NCBI RefSeq assembly: GCF_036785885.1
Contig: NC_092312.1
Location: forward strand, 24,260,001 to 24,324,000
Direction of reading: 5' to 3'
Source of the DNA: Coffea arabica
Taxonomy: Eukaryota; Streptophyta; Magnoliopsida; Gentianales; Rubiaceae
DNA: 64,000 bases
Every line of letters starts with the position of its first letter. Positions within the stretch are counted from its first letter, which is position 1. This document shows positions 12,301-22,716 of the stretch, in pieces. Made by a program: the position numbers and the translations under genes. The notes beneath the pieces were generated by a model that was given only the letters and a program-made list of their open reading frames with translations, was not told the DNA's origin and did no database searches.

Positions 12301-15300
12301 GATGAAAAGAAGGAGAAAAAGCAGCGATCTAAAATCTGCAACATAGCAAATACATTAATTTAGACACAGGAGAATTGCACACCAAGTACTTTCACAGGAA
12401 ACAAAGAAAGAAGTACCTACCGAATTCTCTGTAGCAACTCGGAATCTACCATGGATTGAAACACCTGCTCCTCCACCCATGACAATTCCATTAAGAATGG
12501 AAACCTTCAAAACATTGGTGATTAATAGTGAGAATATAGGAGTATTTAAAGTATCACATACCAAAACCTTCAAGAGTCAAAGGTCATAAACAACAAAATG
12601 CAAAGCTTCATCATGATTATAAATTAGCACCTGTGGCTTACTGTATGTTGCTATCAAATAGTTCAAAGTGAATTCTGTACGGAAAAAATGTGCACCTAGT
12701 CTCCAGTTTCCTGATGCAAATAACAGTAAAGTATCATAAGTTATAGGTAATAAAGGTTCTTACGACCAACTGAAATTTCTTGACATAACTACAATTGCAA
12801 ATAAGCTGGAGAATTTAAGTATTGAGAAATAAGAACCTTAGTTAAAGTATCTATTGTTAACTGACCAACTTTAAAACTTCTAATCATCAACTAGACAATT
12901 CAGAATTCTATTAAATACCACCTAGATCCTTACAGTTCTAACTGTCATTCAGATTTTCTTTTTGGTAACTTTTCACATGTTAAGTTGCAAAGAATTTCTT
13001 TATTGACAAATTTATCTCCAGAAAGTGTGATTGAATACCGAGACAAACTTCTAGAACTTCTACTAAAAATTAATTTGGTTAGATGTTTGAGCATGCACAC
13101 TCAAAGTTATCAATTTTTCAATGTATAATAGTACTCAAAAGGTCAAATTCTGATAAAGCGCTGCCTATAAAATTCCGACCAGACAAAGAAGGATGTCAGT
13201 TATTTGAAGGATCAAAACAAAACTTACAGAGCAAAGATAAAGAAAAAATATGCATTCTATACTCATATTTTATCCTTTTTACTCACCGCCCACTGTTGGT
13301 TTCTTGAAAACACTCGGTTGGATATGGACATGCATATATGCAAACTTAATAGCTTCAGGTTTATTAAGAGTATTTTTCATGCAAATAACATTTCCAGAAG
13401 AATTAAGGAAATTTGTAAACTTTCTGAATAAATGCAAATATGCATCAGATCTATTCAAGAACAAATAGAGGAAGAGAAAAAGGACCAAAAAAAGGAGATC
13501 AATGGTATACTGAAAACCTTTAACCAACAGTATGAGTTAGACAAGCAAAATAATTAGATGTCATAACTGAATTGAAACACAATCATAAGAAAATGCATTT
13601 TAGTATGCAAACAAGCCTGCAATACAAAATTCAATGCTTAATGTCTATTTGTATTATTTCAAGCATTTTTACCCTTGACAAACTTTTCAAGTGTAGGAAA
13701 ATAAGAGAAGGGTTCTGAGTGACAAATAAAAAATCCTAAGGAGAAAGGTAATCCTTAAAAAAATCTTAGGGCGGTCTGCGGGATATTTTTCCAATTTTAA
13801 GAGATTGCAAATTTGAGTGCCTAACTGGGTAAAAAAAGGAACAAAAATAGCACAGTCAATATAGCTCTGAATAAACTTGCAAACTAAGAGGTGCTTCAAA
13901 CATATTGGATAATCTATCATCTGAAACTTTGGGGCTAATTTTCTTTCAGTCTCCTACAAGATTGGAATCAACTAATATTTTCACTACTTTGTTTCAAGAC
14001 ATTCATACACAGGCATGTTAAAGTTACATCCAATCCACCCTAAACTGAAGGATCAACTTTGGGTCTTATCATCTGGAATAGAAAACTTTAGTTCAGCCAA
14101 AAAGACAATTAAAAGGAAGAAAGAATCCACCTTGACTAATATCACGAACCACATTTGCAACATCGCCTCCAGCACAGAATGCTCTTCCTATTCCCTAAGA
14201 TGATAAACCGGAAAAAGAAAAAAAATTGCTGAACAATACACACCACTTCAAAAAGCAACAAAACAAGATCTTGGCAACCCCATATTAATTTACCAAGCAA
14301 CAATTTTGGGGTAAAGAAATTGCTTAGATGTTTCAAAGTGAAAGATCTGCCAATTTTTAAACTCATAATTAACATTCTTTAGTAAACCAATCATCTACAT
14401 CTACTATAGGCCCAAACACAGTACAGAGAAAGCTACAGTGCCTTAACAAGTTCCAAATTTATCAGATCATGGCAAAACAAAATCCTATCATTGACACTAA
14501 AGGACGTTTGGTCCAAGAAGGATGTTTTGCTCGACCTTCTAAGTCAAGTATATAAGAAGGATCTCCTAGCAAAACCCTAAACAATCAGAGAAGTATGAAG
14601 TTGCAGTTTACCTTCAAAACAATCAGCTTTATGCTCAGATCCTTCTCAGTTTCTAGGAAAAGATCCAGCAGTCGAGATACCTGTAACAAGACAATCAACA
14701 AAGCTCTAAGATATTTATTAGTGTTCAGATACAATTTTTGCAAATGCTTGCGTCACCCTTATGGTTTGTGTGACTAGCAAAATCATTACTGTCGGTTTAA
14801 CAAGATATCATCAAATAATATTTTAGCATGAAAATATTTTAATTGCAAGCATCAGATGAAAAATCAAACTGCATTCATTGAAATCTGCAGTATTTTGAGT
14901 GAGCTACCGTAGGGGATATATACAAGCCAAACTAGAAACTCTGAAGGTGAGAAAATGATATTCAAAACAGTTGGAAAACTGATAACCATTATGGCCACTT
15001 GACAATACAGACCTGGCACATGAGTATTCAATAAACGTATAAAATTAACTAAACGCACAAGCCTCAGTTACACACAAAGACATCGAAATGCCAAACTCAA
15101 AACAGTTGCTCCTTCAGCATGGTAGTGGTCAATCATAACATCGCCAGTCCTTATTGATTCCCATTTAAATCACAATATTCCTTGGAAGCACAGAAAATTA
15201 AGCATTTCTTACCGGAGAGAATATCCATGAAGGTTTAAACACTGAAATATATGCATGCAAAACCTTGTCTAGGTTATGAATTTGATTTGTATCTAATTAT

Positions 15301-16517
15301 CACATAAAACAACAACATAACCGTGCTTGAGGACCAGGAATGTAGATCATCGGACCCATAATAAAGCAACATGATCAAAATGGTAGCAAGATAGGACATC
15401 ACAGGCCATAGATTACTAATTCATGCTTCTGGAATATGTTGATACCAACTCCATTGCTTATTCCACTTACTGCTGTAGCCTCCATATAATATGCAGCATC
15501 AGAGAATTAAAACCGAATGTTTACAACGCACACCCTTCATCAGAAAAAGAAACTTCCTCTCCAACAAGAGGTTCGAAAATTACACACACTTTCAAAGAGT
15601 CAATGTACAAGTATGAGAACCTCAAAAACTAACCAGAAGGACACACTTCAAACTGCATTAGAATTTGAATGACAAACTGGTTTAGGTTAATACATATCAT
15701 CCAACAGGTCACCACTAATTGAAAAACCTAAACATGCATGATCAATCACTGAATCCAATTTATGCAACATAGTGAGCCCTATTTGCCCAAAAAATAATGG
15801 AACTAAACAAAAATGAAAAAAGTAACTGAATACTGTTGTTAAATATTCCTTATATTCCTTGCATTGTACAAGAAGATATCAGTGCAAGAGAAACCTAGAA
15901 AAGAAACATGTCTCATAATTACTAAACACATACCATGGGAAAATTCAATGCATTCAACTGCTTAGGCCTGTTCAATACCCAAACTCTTGCAGATGACTTC
16001 TCTTCCACCAAAATCTGCCAAAACCCATTATTAGAATTCAATAACTGGACGAAGAATCCAAATAACTCCATTTTGAAAAAAAAAAATCTATCTTGGTAAG
16101 GCATGGAATATCAAGTATTGCATCCTCTAATTCCTCAACACTAATTTATGCAATTCATTAACTTCATCAAGACACAAAAGAGTGCAAAACGCCACTATAA
16201 ATTAAGTATGGCACAACTAACAATATCTCCATAGAATATATAAGCTTCTTGCTCATTTTCTTTAAACCATACAAAGGCCAATAAAAATTGACATCAGTTC
16301 CACCAAATTCCCTGTAAAATTGGTGCAAATTTTCAGAAAGTTTCAATCTTTCCAATGAAAAAGATGCCTCACAATCCCATGTTTTATTTGTTTGCCCGAC
16401 TAACTTAACACAGCATCAGAAGTAACCAAAAAAAATATTAAAGGAGTCTACAATTTGAATTTAAGAAAAAAAAAATACCAGGTCAGTTTCAGAGCTGGTG
16501 GGAGTCACTGGAGCCAT
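6399..16517 (-). CDS. CHY1: 3-hydroxyisobutyryl-CoA hydrolase (CHY1-like), peroxisomal
   Basis: Fourteen exons on the minus strand give one 383-residue protein: 16479-16517, 15934-16014, 14612-14680, 14131-14194, 12631-12710, 12421-12504, 11760-11844, 9825-9910, 8551-8672, 8019-8079, 7741-7839, 6754-6855, 6630-6671, 6399-6536. All junctions keep frame. The family hydrolyses 3-hydroxyisobutyryl-CoA to 3-hydroxyisobutyrate in valine breakdown. Visible hallmarks are the crotonase motif [10 protein letters not shown], the oxyanion-hole stretch GIVMGGGAG (residues 117-125), and [13 protein letters not shown] with likely catalytic Glu145 and Asp153. [11 protein letters not shown] and LPPRSNLP further on are typical of plant CHY1. 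The C-terminus AKL is a PTS1-type peroxisomal signal. The length matches the family (about 380). The start MAPVTP is the only ATG in exon 1 context. Twelve introns are GT-AG; intron 8 is GC-AG (CAG/GCACGT). Introns are long and repeat-rich, making a 10-kb gene. Confidence 0.96.
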
Positions 16518-17043
16518 GATTCTTGAGCTTTTTAAGGTTTGGATTTTCAGTCGAACAATTTAACGAAGTAACTTTGGTAGCTTCTGCCTTCTGTTCATCT
16601 GTTGCCAGAAATTTTGATGGTTTAGATTATACAGAGAAGTGCATGTGAAGTAAAATGAAAGTCGGTAAAAGAATGTATTAAAATGACGGCGAGTTATTTA
16701 CTGTGCTATTGGACCCTCACACATTTTGGATGAAAAATTGGGCTCCCTTCTGAAGGATTCGGCTTAATATGGAAACCCATGTGGGTTTGGGCTTGGATCT
16801 TTAATTGCATTCGGCCACTGAAACTCACAAATAAGCAACTAGAAGTGGTGCAAACTAGTGGATCCCAATTGAGTTACTTGCGAGCTTATTCCATCCACGC
16901 TTGCCGTATTTTAAATTAAATCAAACTTAAGTAGTGCACTATTTAAATTTGATTTAATTCAATCGCACCCCTAACTAAAATGAACTCTTCCTTTTTACGG
17001 ATGTTATTAGTTCTTTAAAAGCTCTTGAACAAAATATTAAGTA
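16518..17043. other. 5' flank of CHY1-like gene
   Basis: Upstream region of the minus-strand hydrolase gene, expected to hold its 5' untranslated region and promoter. I did not find a convincing TATA element at a fixed distance. No other feature was seen up to the MITE target duplication at 17044. Confidence 0.35.
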
Positions 17044-17051
17044 CTTATATT

Positions 17052-17665
17052 TAGGGATGGCAATAGGGCGGGGGATTCTTCCCCCGTTCCCCGCCCCGTT
17101 GTCAAATAACTCCTCTCATCCCCCGCCCCATCCCCCGTCCCTTGCCCCCCATCCCCCGCCCCACCCCCGCCCCCGCCCCGTTTCCCCCGCGGTCTCCCGC
17201 AAGGAAAGAAATCAACTTACGAAAAGCAAAACTCTCCCCATATATCCAAACATTTTTGAGAACTAACAGAAGAGAGGAAGAATTCCCAAATACTAACCAA
17301 AAATACCAAGAACTATTAAAATCCAGAAATAACAAAAGTCAAAGATTAATGGAAAACATAAAAGAGAAAATCAGCAAAATTAAGGGAAAAACAAACCCAT
17401 GGTTTGTTGGAACTGCTTATAAACGATATCATAAGTCATGGAAAGAATTCTTGTTCCATTAGGCTCTCGTATTTACATTTTCATTAAAGCTTTTAGACAA
17501 ACATCTTATATATATATATATATATATAGGCGGGGGATGAGGCGGGTGTACGTTGCCCCAACCCCCGCACCGTTTTAAGGTGGGGGTAAATATTTCGCCC
17601 CCACCCCCACCCCCGCCCCGCCTCATTTCTACCCTCACGGGCACCCGTCCCCATTGTCATCCCTA
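17052..17665. mobile_element. GC-rich hAT MITE with perfect 8-bp target duplication
   Basis: The ends are TAGGGATGGCAATAGGG on the left and CCCCATTGTCATCCCTA on the right, inverted copies of each other and of the (C/T)AGGGATG type seen in hAT elements. Both sides carry CTTATATT (17044-17051 and 17666-17673), the 8-bp duplication typical of hAT. Length is 614 bp. The arms are strikingly rich in G and C, made of CCCCGCCCC-type runs in otherwise AT-rich DNA, while the centre is ordinary AT-rich sequence with a (TA)n tract near 17508-17528. Proline- and glycine-rich reading frames here are by-products of the GC tracts. Confidence 0.88.
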
Positions 17666-17673
17666 CTTATATT

Positions 17674-18350
17674 CTTTAAAAAAAATTTAGCAATCATTGA
17701 TGGGTAGGATTGGCATTTTAAAAAATTTTACAAAGCTTTCTATAGCTTTCCATCCAAATTAGCCCATAACCGGCGAACAACTTTTTAAAGGTGTAAATGC
17801 AAAATTCATTTGTCGAATCAGTCCATTTCTATTTTTTTCTATCCAATAGAAAAGTGGCAGACTACTAAAAGTTCCTTATTTCTCGCAATTTTTTCTAATG
17901 AAATCCTATCTCCCAAACAAATTGTAATGACTGGAACTAAAGATTTAACCATCTAAAGTGTACATTTTAAATCAATCAGCCCCTTTTCTTTCAATAATTG
18001 TTAAAATGGCACTTTCACTATCTTTCTTTACTTTATTCCTTTATGCTAAAGTCTAAAAATATGTCGCTATATAATGAAAAAAGAGCCCTAGTGGCATTAC
18101 CGAACTCCACAATGCAGCATAAACTTAATAACCACTCGCCATGTGATCATCTTTACTTTCAGAGGAGTGTATGTTGGAATAATTTGTCAAATGAAACGGA
18201 ATTATGAGACTTGTTAATTTTGAATTTGAAAAGTTAATTCGGACTCAAAACATAAAGATCCATTGAATAACTCAAAACATAAAGATCTGCGTGCAAATCC
18301 GAGTTCGATACAAGCCAAATCCAAAGTGTGGATTTTGTTCTATGAGTCCA
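17674..18350. other. Intergenic, no gene seen
   Basis: AT-rich sequence. A small duplication of ACTCAAAACATAAAGATC occurs at about 18243 and 18270. Nothing else was recognised. Confidence 0.4.
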
Positions 18351-18573
18351 AGAATTCTGGGCTCAAGATTTGCATATTGATCCATGGGCGAATCGTATGC
18401 GGTGGTTAGCTTTTACGAAACGTTATTTGGTACGTTTTCATGTTTGAAGAAGTTCAAATGCTATCTTCTGATGCCCAAGACATAAGTGAATAGGTCTAAT
18501 CACTTTGCGATCTTTGTTGTATGTATGTTTTACTATAAATAACAAGTTTCAAGCAAAAAAAACTAACTAGAAT
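18351..18573. repeat. First copy of a 218-bp tandem duplication
   Basis: The segment from AGAATTCTGGGCTCAAGATT to ACTAACTAGAAT is repeated almost exactly at 19063-19286, with a handful of substitutions (for example GAATCGTATGCGG against GAATCTTATGCGG). The copies are in direct orientation and are separated only by the solo LTR at 18574-19062. Without that insertion they would be head-to-tail. Confidence 0.85.
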
Positions 18574-19062
18574 TGTAGTGGGGCCAGTCCGCGGGTGCCA
18601 CGTGTCAGTTCGGACGTGGTAGCCTGTTAGCTCGAACAGGACAGTTCAGGAAAGAGGGATGCCAGTTCGCGCATGGCCGCCGCCTCCCCGCTGGATGGGC
18701 CTAGTGGGCCGTGGCGCCCGAACCCTTCAGAGATAGTAGACGGAGCCCTAAGGAGACTCCTTCTTGATGAGGACTCATGCTCCTATAAGGAAATTATCAT
18801 CAAGGACTCTATAAATACACCACCCCAAGGCAATACCAGGTACGCCATATATATAGCATCCTATGTTGTTGCTCCACTCTTGAGCTCTCGCTGACTTGAC
18901 CGTCAGAGCTACTCCGAGGAACTAGCCCCGCCGTTCATCTCTTTTGCAGGACAGTTCGCTCGCTCCCTCTCTATCAGTTTGTTCGCCTCGCTCACCCTGC
19001 CAGCGCCAGTTCTCTCTACTGCAGTTCGCACAACACGCCGCCACTCAGTTCGGACGCGCTCA
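18574..19062. mobile_element. Solo LTR with 5-bp target duplication AGAAT
   Basis: The 489-bp segment begins TGTAGTGGGGCC and ends GACGCGCTCA, so it has TG...CA ends. It is flanked on both sides by AGAAT (18569-18573 and 19063-19067). It is much more GC-rich than its surroundings and has a TATA-like TATAAATA at 18810-18817. This is followed by CTCGCTGACTTGACCGTCAGAG, which resembles the leader-proximal part of plant Ty3/gypsy LTRs. No internal domain or second LTR is present, so it is a solo LTR from recombination. The strand of the LTR is probably plus, judged by the TATA box. Confidence 0.82.
18810..18817 (+). promoter_or_regulatory. TATA-like box inside the solo LTR
   Basis: TATAAATA lies about 236 bp into the LTR, in a CTCTATAAATACACC context like plant core promoters. 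Probably the former retrotransposon promoter; whether it still drives transcription is unknown. Confidence 0.5.
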
Positions 19063-19286
19063 AGAATTTTGGGCTCAAGATTTGCATATTGATCCATGGG
19101 CGAATCTTATGCGGTGGTTAGCTTTTACGAAACATTATTTGGCACATTTTCATGTTTGAAGAAGTTCAAATGCCATCTTCTGATGCCCAAGACATGAATG
19201 AATAGGTCTAATCACTTTGTGATCTTTGTTGTATGTATGTTTCACTATAAATAACAAGTTTCAAGCAAAAAAAAACTAACTAGAAT
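19063..19286. repeat. Second copy of the 218-bp tandem duplication
   Basis: Near-identical to 18351-18573, starting AGAATTTTGGGCTCAAGATT and ending ACTAACTAGAAT. It follows the solo LTR directly, sharing the AGAAT that forms the target duplication. Confidence 0.85.
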
Positions 19287-20446
19287 CATTCATTTTTATT
19301 TAGTTTGAGAAACTTGACATTTACTATCAACTTTTTTTTCTCACTTTGTGTATCCTAGGGATAAATTGCCATATCCCCAACACAAATACTTAGTGTAGTA
19401 AGGGCAATTAGAACCTTAATGATAGTGATAATTTCAAACCATAAGAGTTTCTCAATTCTTCTTTTTATTTTGTGAGACTTTTGTTTTAGAATTTTTTGCA
19501 CTTATAATGTGCATTTGTACTACTTATGTCAACAGTAAGGATTTTATACTTTTGAATACCCATTTCTTGACTTTTGATATTAGTCTTTTGGCTTTAAAAC
19601 TAGTTAGTATATAGGAGCAAGACGACCCGAGGATCCCTCTCCCGCTCCCCACTCCATCTTCAGACAACTACCTCCCATCCCCTCTTCCTAGTTCTTCCGA
19701 TCCTCTCTCGGCTCACCCCAGGTGCCCACAAATGGCAATTTTTTTCTTCAAGTTCCATTGTTGCCAAACTTACAACAATAAGCCACAGTAATAACATGTA
19801 GCAACCAAAGCTCATAGCAATGCTCAAAAGTTGCACGCTTATAACTACTATTAGTAACCTACATCTGTTTGGGTTATTGGCATCATCAATGACTTAAAGT
19901 TATGTTGGGGTGGGAGATCAATGATTCAAATATTGTCTCCTATGGCTTTGCCACTACGTGGCTTCATTGGGGCATAGTATACCCGTTTGTCCGATAGTTG
20001 GTCAGTTCTTACCGGTTCCCGTATTGGTTCATTTAGCTCTTCTCCTAAAATGAGTTAGAGTAGGAGTAGGAGCAGAGTAGATGGTGACAATTGACCCACA
20101 AAAAAACTACTATTAGTGAATGCCGACCTACTATTACTGCTTTTGCCTTCACATCATTTTGCTAGGGCTTGATTTTTACTCTAAAAAATTTTTGCTCACA
20201 AAGATTTGGACTAAGGGATAGTGATGATGGATCAGTCCTCAACGCTTGAGGCTAAGTAAGAGATCTGTATGGGAAGCGGTGTGAATTTTTAAGATATGAG
20301 AGCCTCAAAGAGAGAAAAGGCGGCAAAGAACGAGAGGGAGAAGCAGCGAAGAGTGTGATTGCAAAAGGGAGTTGTTGCAAAAGAAAAGAGGAAGAATAGA
20401 TTAGAACATCAGGTTTCTTGACTTGTCCACTATAATGTGTTAGGAG
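19287..20446. other. Intergenic, no gene seen
   Basis: AT-rich with a C-rich patch at 19620-19725. No reading frame resembles a known protein. No clear repeat borders were found. Confidence 0.4.
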
Positions 20447-20535
20447 ATAGATAGATTGGGTGGTTTGGAAGAAGGTAATGTGAGCGAAGGATCATAAGTT
20501 CGAACTCTCCCACTTACACTAAAATTTAAAAAACA
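20447..20535 (+). mobile_element. SINE-like fragment with B-box-type motif
   Basis: Contains TTGGGTGGTTTGG, then AAGTTCGAACTCTCC (a B-box-like GTTCGAA core), then ACTTACACTAAAA followed by A-rich sequence. The same order of motifs is seen on the minus strand at 33696-33793, suggesting one tRNA-derived SINE family. I found no clear target duplication here, so borders are approximate. Confidence 0.45.
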
Positions 20536-21162
20536 ATTGTTAATATATAAAATGATATATACTCGCGCATCACTTCTTATTTTAACCTGAGGGAAAAAAA
20601 TTCCCCCCTCCCCGATTTCCACCCTTGCCTCACATTTCCTCCAATCCTATTACTCATACCTGCTTCAGTGCCATCTCTATTAATGTACGTTAAAAACACC
20701 CTTTTTGGAAAATTGAAAATGTGCCAATATAAAATAAAATAAATAATATGAGTGCTATCTTTTTCTTAGTACACTTGATTGCATCTCCAAGGCTCACTAA
20801 GTAACAAAATACAACAAAGCCATCTAAGTTACACTACTGTTGGTCTCTGCCACCTTTTTGATGTACTAAAAAATAAGGGAAAAATCACCAATTTAGTCCC
20901 TAAACTTTTTCACTAACAACAATTTGATCCTTCAAAGCTTTTGCATATGTAATTGGTCCTTAAAGTAAAATGTCTATACTAATAAATAAAGGACCTTTTA
21001 GGTGGCATACCTCAAACATCTTTTTCTCACTCGGACGGGTGGCTATTTAGGACATTTTTCGAAGAAGATATTGGGGCTTATCAATGATGAGATACTACCA
21101 ATAATAGTAATAAAAAAAGTACCATTAAACGGTTCTTACTCTTTCGCTCTTTGCAGTCTCAG

Positions 21163-21506
21163 CCATGGTTCAAAGTCTCGGTTGAGTCGTCTCGTTATTG
21201 TCTCAGGCCTTCCGATACGAAACCGGGACGATATGATTCCAAGACACTCAACTCACCGAGACATCACCGTGAGGGGTTGGAACGGCCGAGTCACACCGAA
21301 TCACTCCGAGTCATCCCGAGTCAACTCGAATTTTTATTATTTTTACTAATTTTTTAATTATTTTTGTTTATTATATTTTTTACAAATTTTAGAATATTAA
21401 ATATTTCAAAAATTTGCGTCTCGCCGAAACCACGATCGATATGCCGAGACCGATATGGAATGGTCCGGACCGAGACCGCAACCGCTACCGCGACTTTGAA
21501 CCATGG
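21163..21506. mobile_element. Nested short inverted-repeat element
   Basis: Starts CCATGGTTCAAAGTCTCGG and ends CGCGACTTTGAACCATGG, so the ends are inverted copies of about 18 bp. They are flanked by TCTCAG on the left and TCTCAA on the right, a possible 5-6 bp target duplication. Length is about 344 bp, with a CGAGAC-rich body and an AT-rich centre. It lies wholly inside the Pack-MULE-like element. Confidence 0.65.
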
Positions 21507-22035
21507 TCTCAACAGCTCCAAGCAGATCTCTTAGTAGCTCCAAGCAGATCTCATCATAGGTAAGGTTCCCAGTTCATTAGTTTTGTGTCGTTAAGGTGAG
21601 AGGTCAAACTCCCAAGGTCACAAAGCAAGATAAGAAGAAGCCCTGCCGCCGTGCCTACAAACGTATGCAATACAACTGCTGTTTCGTCACACCATTGTTG
21701 GCTTTACAGAGAAGATAGAGGGGGGCCAAACCCATCGCAAAAGTAAACATGAAGACAGAGGTATGGTAGTTTTAGTAGGCGAAATTCTATTTTGAGCTTG
21801 TTGCATTGTTATGTTGATGACATCATAGCTATTGGGAATCTTGAGTCCACTTACTGTCATGTTCTGTTCTCTAGACCGGAGAATTGATTAGAGTCATTGG
21901 ACTGGATGCTACAATTTTCCGTCGGTGCCTGTTTCCATTTGTCTTGTCCACCACTCAACTACAAGACTAATAATATAAAATAGACCACTAGAAAGCTGTC
22001 CTAATTCTAATCTTAAATCTTGAACTGGTAAAACA

Positions 22036-22311
22036 ATGGAGAAGTATTCGTTTATCATCGTTGGTAACATTTCATAGCTCGGCAAGTCTTTTTTGAAATT
22101 AGAATCCATCCTTCAAAACTTGAAAGCCAAGTACGGTCCTCTCATCACTCTCAGAATCGGATCTCGCCATTTCATATTCGTTGGAAGTTCCTTAGCCCAT
22201 AGAGCCTTTGTCCAGAATGGCACCATCTTCTCCAACCACCCGAAAGCTCTTCACATAACCAAAATCTTCAACAACAACCAGCATAACGTCAACTCTCTTA
22301 CAGCCCACTAG
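22036..22311 (+). pseudogene. Cytochrome P450 N-terminal fragment (CYP89-like), captured
   Basis: The frame reads IIVGNIS, then an in-frame TAG (22075-22077), then LGKSFLKLESILQNLKAKYG, LITLRIGSRHFIFVG, LAHRAFVQNGTIFSNHP and NNNQHNVNS before a stop at 22309-22311. This is the order found near the N-terminus of CYP89-type P450s: the GN...L-SF-LE stretch, KYGP-LRIGSR, LAHxALVQNG and NQHN. The haem-binding cysteine region, I-helix and ExxR motif are all absent. The fragment ends before the element's right inverted end. It is non-functional as a P450. Confidence 0.82.
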
Positions 22312-22566
22312 GCATTTTCTCTATTTAATAGTGTTTTTTTTTTTTTTGGTATCTCGTTAGCAAAAGTGCCCTAATATGTTCTTCCTAAAATGCCCCTAAA
22401 TGGCTACCCGCCTAAGTGAGAAAAAAGATGTTTTGGGTGGCACAGCCTAATCGGTCATGTATTGGCACGACATTTTCATTTAAGGACCAATTGCGTATAT
22501 AAAAAACTTTGAAGGATCAAATCGGTGTTAGTGAAAAAGTTTAGGGACTAAATTAGTGATTTTCCC

Positions 22567-22716
22567 AAAAGCAATTCTCCCTTATAGTATGCAAATTAAC
22601 AGAAAGGGCCAACTGTCCTCTGCTTCCAATTTGAGACGACTTTAAGGTCACTTCTCATCAAGAATTCAATCTTCTCCCTCCAAATTCTCGTACAGTGCTT
22701 GGTAGAGACGGAATTA
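22567..22716. other. 5' flank of allantoin synthase gene
   Basis: 150 bp between the transposon end and the TTL start codon, presumably 5' untranslated region plus core promoter. The Pack-MULE-like element therefore lies immediately upstream of TTL and could have altered its promoter. Confidence 0.4.

Larger units (their letters stand above)
20877..22566. mobile_element. Pack-MULE-like element with ~200-bp inverted ends
   Basis: The left end starts GGGAAAAATCACCAATTTAG and the right end finishes CTAAATTAGTGATTTTCCC. The inverted similarity continues about 200 bp inward: TTTGATCCTTCAAAG, CAATTGGTCC and a CATCTTTTTCTCACTC-like block all reappear as complements near 22360-22480. Length is 1,690 bp. 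The interior holds a cytochrome P450 fragment (22036-22311) and a smaller inverted-repeat element (21163-21506). No transposase is present. The flanking bases are A-rich on both sides but are not an exact 9-bp match. Gene-fragment capture plus long inverted ends is the Pack-MULE pattern. Confidence 0.8.

Noticed and set aside
17057..17462. Proline-rich frames in the GC-rich segment
   Set aside because: They arise from C and G runs in the arms of a MITE with clear ends and target duplications; there is no domain or start context.
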